Below, one piece after another: positions 11,124-23,673 of a stretch of 64,000 bases of DNA. A program made the translations under genes and the position numbers. Numbering within the stretch: the stretch's first letter is position 1; each line of letters opens with the position of its first letter. Under the pieces are notes generated by a model. The model ran no database searches, had not been told where the DNA came from, and was given only the letters and a program-made list of their open reading frames with translations. This DNA is from Parasitella parasitica (Eukaryota > Mucoromycota > Mucoromycetes > Mucorales > Mucoraceae), in assembly GCA_025201805.1 (NCBI GenBank), contig MU619343.1, forward strand, positions 47,488 to 111,487. Reading direction: 5' to 3'.

Positions 11124-12455
11124 TTACATTAAAGTATCATCATTGTTGCCTGTAGAGCAAGTAACGGACCATAATCTTGCAATGGAGCAAAGTGCGTTTG
11201 GCGGATCAAATGATGGTGCATTTTTGGTGGTTTTTGGTGGTCTGTTGTCATTTCTAAGCGAATAGTACATGCCCAGTATCAAGTAGTCTGTGACCGTATC
11301 ACTGTGTGCTAATTCTTGCAGCTTATCCTGTTCTGCATCAGCATTAGCAACAGTAGCATCCTCTTGGTCGCTTTTAAAAGGTGCCATGATTTCTACATTC
11401 TTTTTTATCGTGTCTAATTTTTGCTCGATACTCTCACTAAAGGCATGGTTAGTAACAGACATGGTGGATCGAGAAGCAATGTAAATTTTCTGCAATGATT
11501 GGGCAATATGGGGCAAGTAGGACAGATTTTGAGTCAGTTTCTTTGCATATGTACTGCTGAAGATGAGTGGATACAAATGGCATGTTTTCTTGATCAATAG
11601 TGTAGTTAGTGCCTCCTCCAAGTAGTTTGTTATAATGTCCAACGTCAATTTTCTCTTCCAATTTGCTTGGAATTCTTTCAATTTAGGGCTAGTGAAATTG
11701 AATACGACCTCCAGTTTATCCAGGGTGCCATACGGTGCTTGTTTATCCAACACATAAGATAAAGGAGTTGTTACAAATGCTTTCTCAATTTGATAATAGT
11801 AAATTCCATTTTCAGTAGTTGCTAGAGTACAGGTCAAAGTAGAAGGCTTACACTTGAATCTACACTTTTGCATCACTTTGTCTAAAATGATTTGGAACCA
11901 TGGAGGGTGGTCTAGTTTATCCTTCAAGTTGTTCAATAAAAGAATGCATTGTACATTCAGCACACCAGATGGATTCAGTACGACATCTAGTTTATCAAGA
12001 TCAAATTGTCTGTAGCTTTCTTGTCGATTTTGAAGATGATATGTTGAATAGTGAGTGCATGTTGCATCGCATGAGAATGGAGTAGACAGAAGAGCACTAC
12101 TCTTGGACTCTGGAATAGATAGATCCACTTGTTTTGTTGAATGAATGCTACTGATCTTTGATCTGGAGAATTCTTTGGGTGGTGTTGGTATAAATGTATT
12201 CGCTGTAAGCAATGAAGACGAAGGAAATGAAATGCTACCGTCATCCTCCTCTTCGCCTGCTTCCGTCTGATGTCCCACTTGTTGATCCAGTCCTTCTGAC
12301 CCATCTAATAGACAATACAGATATTCGCCCGCTTGATCTACTGGCGATTTTTCTTCAATGGAATCCATTATGTATTTGAAAAGAGGGAGTTGATTCAAAC
12401 TGATCAAATGCTTTTGACGGAACGAATCGGCTGAGAGGAATGTCCGACTAAACAT
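11124..12455 (-). CDS. Unrecognised protein, about 443 aa
   Basis: One long uninterrupted minus frame. It remains open up to 12608, where the added 51 residues form a hydrophobic segment in AT-rich DNA, so I place the start at ATG 12455-12453 (MFSRTFLSADSF) with moderate confidence. The first half has an acidic, Ser-rich stretch. The second half (about residues 150-330) is regular alternating hydrophobic/charged sequence typical of a folded domain, with several cysteines (KCRFKCKPSTLTC) and long helices. Codon use matches the neighbours. I do not recognise a domain. It lies tail-to-tail with the carrier gene and in tandem with SDH3. Confidence 0.6.
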   Translation of the reverse strand: MFSRTFLSADSFRQKHLISLNQLPLFKYIMDSIEEKSPVDQAGEYLYCLLDGSEGLDQQVGHQTEAGEEEDDGSISFPSSSLLTANTFIPTPPKEFSRSKISSIHSTKQVDLSIPESKSSALLSTPFSCDATCTHYSTYHLQNRQESYRQFDLDKLDVVLNPSGVLNVQCILLLNNLKDKLDHPPWFQIILDKVMQKCRFKCKPSTLTCTLATTENGIYYYQIEKAFVTTPLSYVLDKQAPYGTLDKLEVVFNFTSPKLKEFQANWKRKLTLDIITNYLEEALTTLLIKKTCHLYPLIFSSTYAKKLTQNLSYLPHIAQSLQKIYIASRSTMSVTNHAFSESIEQKLDTIKKNVEIMAPFKSDQEDATVANADAEQDKLQELAHSDTVTDYLILGMYYSLRNDNRPPKTTKNAPSFDPPNALCSIARLWSVTCSTGNNDDTLM

Positions 12456-12721
12456 GGCTACATGTAATGGTAAAAGAAAAGATACTTTTAAGCTATTAAC
12501 CAATACTAACAAAAGTATCAATGTTATGAATTGCTTGATCGAATTTCGTTTGTTTTCATCAGAAAACAAACCTTGCTCAGGTTGAACTTCACATGCCACC
12601 TTAATCAACCATACTAATCATTTTTCCAGGCGAGGTTACACACAACCATGTTTTATTCGTATTTTTTGTTAAATTGTATATATTTTAGTTATCGAATGCA
12701 TTTTAAATAAATCAAAGAGGG

Positions 12722-13485
12722 TTACATGGCAGCCAAGTATAAGGTACCGATAGCGGTAGCACCCATCACAGCATAACCAGTTGTGTAAACACTCTTGATG
12801 TCAATCATTTTAGTGGTATCCCAAACCTAGTGTAATTCGCAATTAACCAACAAAGACTGTAGCTATTCCTGCATTACTTACCAAATGTCTGATGCCGTTG
12901 AGGCTGTGGAAAACAAAAGGGAAAGCGACAGTTGTCTTTGCAGCAAACTTCAAAGCAAAAGGAGCCGCTGTTGCAGCAGAAATAATGCTGGCGGTATCAA
13001 TTGTAACACCAAGAGCAGGAGCTGCAACGTAGGCAAGGGCACCCAAGTAGAAAGCTACCAAATAGAGTAATATAATTTTAGATAAAAAAGATAAACATGA
13101 TCGCGTTTCAACTTTTACCACCGCCTATAGCAGCACCAGTGACTCTATGAAGACCAGACAAATACCAAGTGATTTGGGGTTGATAGATTTGAAGATGGGG
13201 AGAAACAGGGCGAAGCTTACGTTGCTGGCGCAAAAGCTCGGATTCAGCAGCAGCACATTGCTCTTGAGCCTTGTGAGAAGCATTGAAATGTCTTTGGTGT
13301 GTGTTAATTTTCTTATCGAATTGGTTGCCATGGTTACTTACCTGACACCAAGCGCAGGAGAGGTAGCAACGGCGCTTCTAAATATGATGGGGTCTATTTA
13401 ATCAGGGTTAGTATTCATATTGTTGATTGTAATATCTCTATTTACTTTGAGCAACTGTCTTCAAGATGGAACGGGTAGCCAACAT
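12722..13485 (-). CDS. SDH3: Succinate dehydrogenase cytochrome b subunit (complex II membrane anchor)
   Basis: Model: complement(join(12722..12826, 12882..13054, 13119..13291, 13342..13393, 13446..13485)), 180 aa, all phases closing. Basic mitochondrial presequence MLATRSILKTVAQ. Conserved SdhC motif RPVSPHLQIYQPQITWYLSG followed by LHRVTGAA (quinone/heme region) and FHSLNGIRHL with the heme-coordinating histidine. Three hydrophobic helices are visible. Acts in the inner mitochondrial membrane, passing electrons from the Sdh1/Sdh2 head to ubiquinone. It is transcribed divergently from ESA1 with only about 250 bp between start codons. Confidence 0.95.
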
Positions 13486-13582
13486 TATATTGTTAAAGAG
13501 TGGGGTGTGAAAATGTGAAGAAGATAAAATGTGGAGAAATTGGAAGGGGGGTGGAGGCGTTCATTTTATCTATAGGATGTGA

Positions 13583-15172
<1,590 letters not shown>

Positions 15173-15481
15173 TTAGTATATGTAGATAGCGTTAACAATA
15201 ATCCATATTTAATAATTGATAATACATCATAGTAATCATATTACATGCACTAACCAATATAAACAAGTATAATGCATATCTGTATTTTAGACATGTTTGT
15301 ATGTATCAGGCCATACTGCAACAATAATCAAGATGCCATCTTAAGCATACACTTGATCACAACTTGCCTAGCTTTTGTTTCAACATTCCCCGAGCTCTTT
15401 TCTCGCTTGATTTCTGTTCAGAATATATATGAGAGCAACATTATGTCTCGCTCTTTTTGTTTGTTGTCCAAGTATTGCTGA
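15173..15481. other. Intergenic, 309 bp
   Basis: 3' end of ESA1 and promoter of the KRE9-like gene. Nothing else seen. Confidence 0.5.
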
Positions 15482-15958
15482 ATGACCATGATTACACGAT
15501 TGATATGTCTGTGTGGAATTGTATGCACAGTCGTCTCACAAAGCAAGTATATACACACATCATTAATCACATAAAAGATATACTCACTGGATAAAACAAT
15601 TATGTAGTAACTTATCCTACAGTTGGGACTGTGTGGAAGGTTGGCCAAAACGCAAAAGTTGTAAATATGTATATCAATTTATAAAGGCATTTGAAGAAGC
15701 ATTAACCACTCGCAATGTATACACACAAAGTCATTTAAGCCTGGCCAAAATGGAGAAACGGTCAGTCTATTCTTTAACAATGATCGAAGAAACGCGTTAG
15801 GTGGTGGATCTATTGCCAACATTGGCGGTACTTTTCAATTTACAGTACCTTTAAACGCTCTCAGCTTAAAAGGCGGGACCTCTGAGCTGGTCGCTGTGCA
15901 TAGAGTGAATGGACATCTTCAAGCCGTAGATAATGTAAAAGTTCGAATTATTCATTAG
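15482..15958 (+). CDS. Small secreted KRE9/KNH-like protein
   Basis: Model: join(15482..15542, 15608..15660, 15731..15958), 113 aa. Signal peptide (MTMITRLICLCGIVCTVVS) and then the Kre9/Knh1 N-terminal type domain: ITYPTVGTVWKVGQNAKVSF, FFNND and a final V-K-V-R-I. In the family such domains are Ig-like and occur in wall-assembly or GPI-anchored proteins. Here there is no Ser/Thr stalk and no GPI tail, so the product is probably just secreted. The first intron works only as a GC-AG intron (donor GCAAGT at 15543). The upstream-looking GT at 15547 would break the frame of the conserved T-Y-P-T-V-G motif. A start at 15488 is equally possible. Confidence 0.8.
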
Positions 15959-16321
15959 TATACTTGCATATAATAAAACGACATTATTTACAAAATTAAG
16001 ATAAGTTTGTATGATAATAGTTATATATCTGAACACTACTATCATGGAAATGCCAAGGAGTCTCTAAGATAATACTTTCATTGGCTATTCTTTAAGGGTT
16101 ATTCACAACCCTTTCTACTATAATTTCAGCAAACATCTCACCGTATATCATAACCACACTAAGTCTCACATACTGTTATCCTTACGAATATACACTGATT
16201 ACAAATATTCCTCAACCCTTACGAAATAAATCAATCTCAATATACTACAGATTTAAAATATACGGGTCTTCATATACATATTTACATATTTATTCATAAC
16301 GAGAAGATGAGAGCTAGATAT
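15959..16321. other. Intergenic between convergent genes, 363 bp
   Basis: AT-rich shared 3' region of the KRE9-like gene (plus) and the basic-protein gene (minus). AATAAA occurs at about 16225. No gene seen. Confidence 0.5.
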
Positions 16322-16823
16322 TCAGTATTTCCTTGCTTTTTGGAGCCTATTGAACAGACCCCTTTTTGTGTTTATGGGAGCTTGTGTTGGTCTGCGTCTT
16401 GTAAAACCAAAACCTCGAGATTGCGGTCTGGAAGCAGCAGAAACACCAGCGGCAGTAGCGGCAGCTGGAGCCAATTTTTTTACCAGCCCACCAACAGTGC
16501 TTCTCTTTGATCTCTTGTTTGTAGTGGCAACTTTATGATTAGGAGAAACCATTGTTTTAAGTCTACGTAACGCCATTGAATTAGATGGAGCAGTATTTAC
16601 GGCACCATGTCGCTGTTTTCTTGACGAGCTAAAGCCAAATTTACGATTGGGTGGAGCTACTTGTACAGGTCTTTGAGATGCACGACCGAATATAAAAGGA
16701 GGACTGAAATGAACATCAGTTGTGAATCAGCATTTGATAAACAGGTGTTACAAACCTCTTTTTTGCATGTACTGTTCTTGGTGCAGTCTGGCCTGCAATT
16801 GTTGTGCTGTTGGTGTTTCCCAT
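16322..16823 (-). CDS. Small basic protein, function unknown
   Basis: Model: complement(join(16322..16703, 16756..16823)), 149 aa, phase closing across one 52-nt intron (donor GTTTGT). The sequence is very basic and Ser/Ala/Pro-rich with clusters such as NKRSKRST and GFGFTRRRPTQAP, and a C-terminal helix RGLFNRLQKARKY. It looks like a nucleic-acid or chromatin-associated disordered protein. I do not recognise a family. The start is supported by the open first exon, but a further upstream exon cannot be excluded. Confidence 0.55.
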
Positions 16824-17143
16824 ATTGATTTGAATAAAGGAAATTTGCGTTTTTTTCTGTCTTTTTATAACAAGGCAAATCCAATCTAGTGGCTATAATT
16901 TGTGGTTACAATATGAGTTCATAGGATACTGTTAAAGAAGTTAGCCTTATTGATCTATCAGTCCATTATTCAAAGTCTCTGACGTAAGATGTACTGCATT
17001 AAGGTGATGACGGTCTGTGCAACGTTCAAATTTGCTTTTTTAGACGAACAACAGGTTGATCACATTTTGTCTGTTAAAAGCAGACCAGAAGCGCTAGAAA
17101 AAGGTACATACGCGGGTTGTAGAAGGAGAAATAGGACGTATTT
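16824..17143. other. Intergenic, 320 bp
   Basis: Promoter region of the basic-protein gene, and possibly spliced 3' exons of the small membrane protein upstream. No independent gene seen. Confidence 0.35.
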
Positions 17144-17422
17144 TCACTTGAAGAGTATATTACTTGAGACCACTTGAGTGAAGGTTTCTCGACAAACAGG
17201 TTCTGATGCTAGATTTACAACAAACAAACAAACAGAAGCTGTGTAAAGATCTTCAAGTTCACCTGGGTCCTCATGATACTTTTCAAACTTTTTCCATATT
17301 TCAAAATTATAAAAACCTCCTATTTTTGATTGTACACTGTATGTAATGCTCATAAATATGGTAGCAAATGCCAGCAAAATATAGTTTCCATCATTAAAAT
17401 ATTGTTTCTTATCATATTGCAT
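17144..17422 (-). CDS. Possible small membrane protein, 92 aa
   Basis: Minus frame starting MQYDKKQYFNDGNY, with one hydrophobic helix (ILLAFATIFMSITYSV) and then KIGGFYNFEIWKKFEKY and an acidic tail. The composition is protein-like. The 3' end is uncertain: GT sites follow HEDP and TAS, and an AG precedes a further open stretch (about 17155-17095), so a spliced longer form is possible. No family recognised. Confidence 0.35.
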   Translation of the reverse strand: MQYDKKQYFNDGNYILLAFATIFMSITYSVQSKIGGFYNFEIWKKFEKYHEDPGELEDLYTASVCLFVVNLASEPVCRETFTQVVSSNILFK

Positions 17423-17896
17423 CGCGAATCACTTTGATTTGCAATTGGTGAAATGCAGATCTGCATGCATGATTTTTATGCTCTTGGCGACAAATAGTAT
17501 CAGAAATCGATTACGCCAAGAGGGCCATAAGATTACAGACATACAGAAGATAGAAGCTCAACGATTCTGAAATGTAGCAATAGAGCTGCATCTCATTTTT
17601 GTATGTTCTCATATAGGTACATCTACGGTGAGAGCTATATTTAGGCATATATTTATTCGACAGTATACCATTTTTCTACATATAAAAGAGGAAAAAATGG
17701 CAAGATGGCTCTATATTCTTTGTTCTGCAAAGTGACGCTTATGTATGATAACAAAACAAAACAAAATGTACAGGGATATGTGCGCATGTATGTCGATCAA
17801 TGTCGCGTATTTCACAGATATGAAAAAAGATATAAATACAGCCAGATAGTTACGTTGATTTCGTCGAAAATATCATCAACTCGTACATCAAATAAC
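17423..17896. promoter_or_regulatory. Promoter region with TATA box
   Basis: 474 bp upstream of the secreted protein gene. TATAAATA at 17831-17838 lies 59 bp before its start codon. The frame of the gene is open further upstream (to 17705), but that part overlaps the TATA box and is not signal-peptide-like, so it is taken as non-coding. Confidence 0.5.
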
Positions 17897-18439
17897 ATGC
17901 AAATCAAATTATTGTCTATTGCTTCTTTGGCCTTCCTCTTTGCTGCTGCTTCTGCTGCGCCTGCCGGAAATAACGATCAAAAAACACAAGATGCCGCTGC
18001 CAGTGGAGACGAAGCCGCTTTTAATGCCAAGGTTGCTGCTATCCAAGAAGACCCTGAAATCAAAAATACTTTGGAATTCTTGATTCAACAAATTGCTGGA
18101 AAGTTGAATGAACAGTCTTCATCCCAAAATATTCAAGCTCGCGGTGAGCCACTTGATCAGGTTAAAGATACAGATGGTGTTGCTAAAGGTCTTGATGCTG
18201 TCAAAGATGTCACTGGTGGTGCTGTTGAAGATGTCGCTGGTGGCGCTGTCGCAGATGTCACTAATGGTAACCCTACTGATGCTGCTAAAGATGCTGCTGA
18301 AGGTGCTGCTAAGGCCGCCAGTCAAGTTGGTGATGCTGTAAAAGGTGCTACTGATACTGGTGTTGCTGAAAATGCTGTTGACACCACCAGTAAAGTTAGT
18401 GGTACTGTTAGAGACGCTATTGGTGAAGTTGGCTATTAG
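17897..18439 (+). CDS. Secreted Ala/Val/Gly-rich repetitive protein
   Basis: 180 aa, single exon. N-terminal signal peptide MQIKLLSIASLAFLFAAASA with cleavage expected after SAA. A helical segment follows (EIKNTLEFLIQQIAGKL). The C-terminal half is a low-complexity array of short units of the type V-x-D-V-[TA]-G-G-A and DAAKDAAEGAAKAA, giving repeated GCT/GTT/GAT codons. An internal KxR-like site (QARGEP) could be processed. Probably a small extracellular or wall-associated protein expressed from the strong TATA promoter upstream. No enzymatic motif. Confidence 0.7.
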   Translation: MQIKLLSIASLAFLFAAASAAPAGNNDQKTQDAAASGDEAAFNAKVAAIQEDPEIKNTLEFLIQQIAGKLNEQSSSQNIQARGEPLDQVKDTDGVAKGLDAVKDVTGGAVEDVAGGAVADVTNGNPTDAAKDAAEGAAKAASQVGDAVKGATDTGVAENAVDTTSKVSGTVRDAIGEVGY

Positions 18440-19885
18440 GTATGACACTCAAGTTGGTGGTAATCAATCACCTAGCATCTAAAAGTTTAATCCAGTTTAT
18501 TGTTATTACATAAGCTGATTATTCACCCCTAATAGTTTTAATTTTTTCTTCGTCAACTATTGCTGATTTCAGTATTTTTGTTCATAATCTCATTCTTAAT
18601 AAATTTTCATACACTAGATTGTTGCAAGGTGTCTTGTTTTATGTCTAAAAACAGTACTACTGCTTCCATATTGAAAGATATCTGACCAAACATGAGTCTG
18701 ACGCCAAGCTGGGTGATAGAGAGGGGCAGTTGCTGTACGCTTGCTATTTGATTCAAGCTATTATCTACTATTTCCAATGTAAACCATTTATTTTACATAT
18801 TGGATAAAATCACATTAATTAAATTGTCTTCCGTATTCAATACATTATGCTTTATACAAGTTTAAGAGGGTTATTGCCCATCTTGATTATTTTTCCTCTG
18901 CATCTGCCTTGATAAAATGTTGGCTCAAAAATGGGATTTTTATGACACGGACATGCTGATCAAGAACCATCGTTTGATTCGCTTCTGAGTCTAACCTAAA
19001 GCCAAATCCATTTCAAATTTCCCCCCTCTGAATTACATTTAGGCATATTAATTTTGTAAAAAAAAAATCGCTGAATGCAATAATACGGTACCATCATACG
19101 AAGCGAAATGTCATTTCTTCCGATACGCAAAAGAATGAGGTCGCCAAGATCTGATTATAGTTAGTTCTAGTTGATTTCAAACAATATGCAGAAATTTTTG
19201 GCGGTAAATAGAGAATGAACTTCTATCATTGCAGCCACTTTTTCATGCTGCTATCGCTTTTACAATCACTTTTCTATGACTGATCTACCCCTGAGCATAA
19301 TTCTACGTATTCTTCCTTTTGGAAGTCTATATTATTGCCAAGAATGTTTTTGTTCTTCTAAAAAAAGATGTTATAGATGTTTGAAGCCAAGCCAACCAGC
19401 CACGATCATTCTACACACATACGAAAATAGAAATACGGAAGGCTAAGCTATTTAGCATCATGATCTCTGTGCCTTTTCACTTTTTACCATGACTTCATTT
19501 TACTGTGCACTTAATCCTTACTAATATATCCTTGTCTACATGACGTATGAATACGTGGATGTAGAGCATATTGCTGAATACATATGCTTCATGTGCATTG
19601 TTGCACAATGGTTGTATTTCTTTGTGCTCAATAGCCTGCCAAAGGCAGCAATGAAGTCAGCTTATTGGATCAAGTAATGCCTAGATTTGGCTTGTATCAC
19701 GCATCCAAGATAGTTTAGTTTCACTTTTACTGAAGCAAATGTTTTTTTTAATCTTAAAAACACCACCGTTTCGTCACTATTGTAACGGTTACAACCATTA
19801 CTGTCAAATAGTATAAAAAGATTGGAGGTTTTTGATAATAGGCTTTTTTATATTTTCTTCATACTTTATTTTTTCACTTTTCAAG
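18440..19885. other. Long intergenic region, 1.45 kb
   Basis: No supported coding frame on either strand. The last part is the promoter of the SUR7-like gene, with TATAAAAA at 19812-19819, 67 bp before its start. The rest may hold long regulatory DNA or untranslated leader. Confidence 0.5.
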
Positions 19886-20515
19886 ATGGCACTCTTTGGA
19901 TATCTAGCCACCTTTTTTACCTTTGCCGCGCTTGTTCTTCAAATCTTTTCCATGATAGGCACAACTTATAATCAGCCATTCTTAAGGGATTTGTACTTTG
20001 TCAAAGTATCGACTGGCAGTGAGTTTGTCATTGCTGGCTTGTGGAGTTACTGTACTGGTTCTGTCAGTGGTGGGGTAAGCGCATGCACCAAACCTGTTCC
20101 AGCTTTTAACTGGAGTCTTGCTGACGGCGTTGCTGGGAGATATTTGGATGGAATCAGTAATCTGGATCGTGTATTCTTGGCCAACTTCATTCTGTACTGG
20201 ATTGCGTTAGGTTTCACCTTCTTTGCATTGATCATCACAGTCATGAGCCATTTCAGACGTGGCCCCGACTTTTTAGCTTCTCTCATGACCTTCATTGCTT
20301 TTGTCGTTCAAATGGTAGTATTTATCATTATTCTTGTCATCTCTATTCGTGGTCTCAATGCAGCAAAAGGTGAAAGCGCATCTGTGTCTGGTAATCTGGG
20401 GCCTTCCATGTGGATGACTTTGGGTGCCTTTGTTGCTCTGTTATTTTCTTCCATCGGCTATTGCTTTGCCTGTATCTGTGGCCCGGGGAAAATCAGATCT
20501 AATGAAAAGGTCTAA
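19886..20515 (+). CDS. SUR7/PalI-family tetraspan plasma-membrane protein
   Basis: 209 aa, single exon. Four hydrophobic helices (about residues 4-24, 92-115, 125-150, 170-195). The first extracellular loop holds the claudin-like signature GLWSYCTG plus a second cysteine (SACTKP). This is the Sur7/PalI layout: such proteins mark eisosome/MCC domains or take part in ambient-pH sensing at the plasma membrane. Start at 19886 chosen because the in-frame ATG at 19832 lies right next to the TATA box and would only add a hydrophobic leader. The tail is short and basic. Confidence 0.85.
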   Translation: MALFGYLATFFTFAALVLQIFSMIGTTYNQPFLRDLYFVKVSTGSEFVIAGLWSYCTGSVSGGVSACTKPVPAFNWSLADGVAGRYLDGISNLDRVFLANFILYWIALGFTFFALIITVMSHFRRGPDFLASLMTFIAFVVQMVVFIIILVISIRGLNAAKGESASVSGNLGPSMWMTLGAFVALLFSSIGYCFACICGPGKIRSNEKV

Positions 20516-21331
20516 ATGTTATTATATTCTGAGCCTCGTCTTCTTTATATCCTCATGAATATGGTTATATACTATATTCAAGCCAATGGTATAATACAGA
20601 ATTTACCTGTATTGAAATTTGTATACATAACAACCCAAAACAACTTGATACTATTACTGCTAATATTATTTTTTCACCTCTCCTCGACATCCTTATACAT
20701 ATATCTTTTAATGAAATAAAAATACTTTGAACATGCTTTGCTTCTCTTACGAATAAAACAAATAAACAATTTATGCATTGCAACATCGTCGTGTGTATAG
20801 GACAAATGCAGCATGACACTTTACTAATGGGCCCTAAAATGGATTATTTTACAAGGCACACTCTAATTTCATGCGATTATATTTTTGTAGTATCTAGTAC
20901 GAAAGACTACATGAGTCTGCTGTAGTACATTCAACATGTTTTAAACTGTGCAATTACAGTATATTATATCAGGAGATTGGTAAAACTTTACTAGTAGTGT
21001 CCATCAGAAGCGAATTTTTTTGAACAGAATACCCTAGTCGGTTTACTTGACTATAAATCAGCCGACGAGGTAAAATCGAGCGCGGTGGTAATTTGCATCG
21101 ACATTTTTGAGTTGTGACGAATTGGTGAATGAGGGCTACACGCACAAAGCCATACAAAGTTTAGTTACCAAGAGTACACTTATCATTGGATACGCTGTAA
21201 GTGAATGTGTTATGATAAAAAACCTGGCCTCACATCCAATTACCCCCCTTCCTGTTTCTATTTTTTTTTTTCTTTTAGTTCTGTCTCTCTTTTCGCTTTT
21301 TATTTATTATAAAGCAACACGACAAACAGTA
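20516..21331. other. Intergenic, 816 bp
   Basis: 3' region of SUR7-like and promoter/leader of the hydroxylase gene. TATAAATC near 21052 could start a leader of roughly 250 nt that contains several short upstream ATGs. The hydroxylase frame is open back to 21107, but the extension lacks family similarity. Confidence 0.4.
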
Positions 21332-22426
21332 ATGGACGAATATACTTTAAAAGATGTTTCCAAGCACCAAAATTCTGATTCCTGCTGGGTTGTTTACAAA
21401 AGCAAGGTATATGATGTAACAGAATTTATTCAAGACCATCCAGGTGGAGACGACCTCATTTTAGACCATGCAGGACATGATGTTACTGCAGTCATGAAGG
21501 ATGTGCTTGAACATGAGCATTCTGACTCGGCCTATGAAATCTTGGAGGAATATTGTATTGGCATTATTGTGGAAAATACTGCTACCACTGCGAATGTTGC
21601 TGCTACCAAATTGTCACTTCACGAACAACGTATGAAGCTATTGGAGGAGGAGGAAGAAAGCAAAACATTTGGCAAGGAGGATTTCAGACCCTCCGAAACC
21701 GATATCACCTCTGACGTTAAAAAGAATCAATTCTTGGATCTGAGCAAGGCACTAGTTCCTCAACTCATCCGTGCTCGGTATACAAAGGAATTCTATCTGG
21801 AGCAAGTTCACAAGCCTCGTTACATGAATGGGCCAGCCATCTTCTTTGGGCACCCGTTATTAGAACCTTTGACAAAGACGGCTTGGTATGTTATCCCCAC
21901 TGTTTGGATTCCGTACGTAGGCTACCAATTATACCAATCATTTGCGTACGGCAACGACATAGCAACATGGATGTCTTTTGTTTTGGGAATAGCCATTTGG
22001 AGTTTATTAGAATACCTCCTTCACCGCTTCTTTTTTCATTTGGATGAGCTATTACCTGACCATCAAGCAGCATTTGTATTGCATTTTGTCATTCATGGAT
22101 TCCATCATTATTTGCCTATGGATAAATTAAGATTAGTCATGCCTCCTACGCTTGCCATTATCATTGCCTATCCCTTGGTGTCTTTGGGCCATTTCTTGTT
22201 TCCTCCAATGGTCTCCCATGGTGTTGTTGCTGGCGGTTTCTTTGGCTATGTCCTGTACGACTGCACGCATTATTATCTTCATCATGCTCGCGTATTCAAA
22301 TATCATTTCAGAGAAATGAAGAAATATCACATGGCGCATCATTACAAGAATTATGAAGGTGGCTACGGTATTACTTCCAAGATTTGGGATTATTGCTTTG
22401 GTACCGTACTGGAGTATACCAACTAA
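21332..22426 (+). CDS. SCS7: Sphingolipid fatty-acid 2-hydroxylase (cytochrome b5 fusion)
   Basis: 364 aa, single exon. The N-terminal cytochrome b5 domain (about 1-80) has heme ligands in DHPGGDD and HAGHD. The C-terminal fatty-acid hydroxylase domain has membrane helices and the di-iron histidine clusters HRFFFH, HGFHH, HYYLHH and HMAHH, all intact. The length is close to yeast Scs7 (384 aa). The enzyme adds the alpha-hydroxyl to very-long-chain fatty acids of ceramide in the ER. MDEYTLKDVSKH is the usual family start. Confidence 0.95.
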   Translation: MDEYTLKDVSKHQNSDSCWVVYKSKVYDVTEFIQDHPGGDDLILDHAGHDVTAVMKDVLEHEHSDSAYEILEEYCIGIIVENTATTANVAATKLSLHEQRMKLLEEEEESKTFGKEDFRPSETDITSDVKKNQFLDLSKALVPQLIRARYTKEFYLEQVHKPRYMNGPAIFFGHPLLEPLTKTAWYVIPTVWIPYVGYQLYQSFAYGNDIATWMSFVLGIAIWSLLEYLLHRFFFHLDELLPDHQAAFVLHFVIHGFHHYLPMDKLRLVMPPTLAIIIAYPLVSLGHFLFPPMVSHGVVAGGFFGYVLYDCTHYYLHHARVFKYHFREMKKYHMAHHYKNYEGGYGITSKIWDYCFGTVLEYTN

Positions 22427-23673
22427 TCTTTTTTAAAATTCATTGCTATTAATCATTATTACTTTATTACACATCTGTTTTGCTTATTTTTATGTATTAT
22501 GTAAAAAAATCTTTCGACTTTTTGGAAAGCATGCTTTATTCCGTAATCTCATTAATAAAATCCATGCACACGCACATTAAATGTATTTAAATGTAGAAGA
22601 TTATCTCTAACGAGTAAAGAAAGTGTTCTTGTGAAAAGATTTTTAGTGGCATATCAGAAAATTTTTCTTCTGTAATTTGTAGTTTAACTTCCAATAGTGA
22701 AGATTTCATTTAAGGATGTGTTTATTCTCAATGGTAGATTTTATCAGAGATTGAGCGCATTACTTAGTTTTTGATAAACCAATGTTAAGGCTCTTGTGCA
22801 AGAATAATCCGATAGTAAGGATAGTATTGATCATAAAGAGAAAAATGTTATAGTAATATGGATTCCATTTGATTTAGACTATTCATTAGTTTTCCCTTCT
22901 ATAATTGCGACTTGTTTTTTTTCATAATTAACTCCTTGAATTTAGGATCTTGTTGTTATATGGTTTCAGATGCTGGATGAGCTTGAGAGTATGTTGATAT
23001 CCGATGTGTAACGCTTTCATGATTGTGGATGCCAACATCTCGGCTTTGCTATAGATTTTCCGCTCGATCTTATTCTCAAGGGACTTTTGGTCTTGGATTT
23101 CATTGAATAATTGATAAATTATGGTGCTTCCTTAACGTACATCGTTTATCCTAACATATATGACACTGGACTACACGATCGTAAATTATCATATCTTGAA
23201 AAGCAAAAAAACCTTCACATGACAAGATGAGAACCTGGAGTCAAGTATTGACTTGAAGAAAAAGGCTTTTAAAGAACAAGGTTTCCGTTTTATTAAACAG
23301 AATATTCCTCAGTTAGAAAAACGCCTTCCGCCGATAATGACTCTAGGATTGCAATGACGAGCCATAAGTCAGGAAACAATGATGGCAAGAGAAATATCGA
23401 AACAATTATCTGGGAAAATGAAATTAATCAGGTAATGATCCGTTTATTACATTCAAAATAGAGAGTTGATATATTTTCTACGAACCGAGGAAAGCGATGC
23501 GAGGATAAAGATTTTAGTGATGAGATCCGGGAAATAGGGTAGATTATACTCATCCCAAATGTCATGTCATATTACTTTATGATCTGATATTTTATTTTGA
23601 CATCCGGTTTTAGAATTGATACATCAACCAGTACTACGGGCCGTACTACGAAGCAAAAAGAAATACTTCACGA
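22427..23673. other. Gene-poor AT-rich region, 1.25 kb
   Basis: No intact frame. Short protein-like pieces on the plus strand (for example around 23330-23440) may be the decayed N-terminal part of the nuclease-like relic that follows. Confidence 0.4.
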
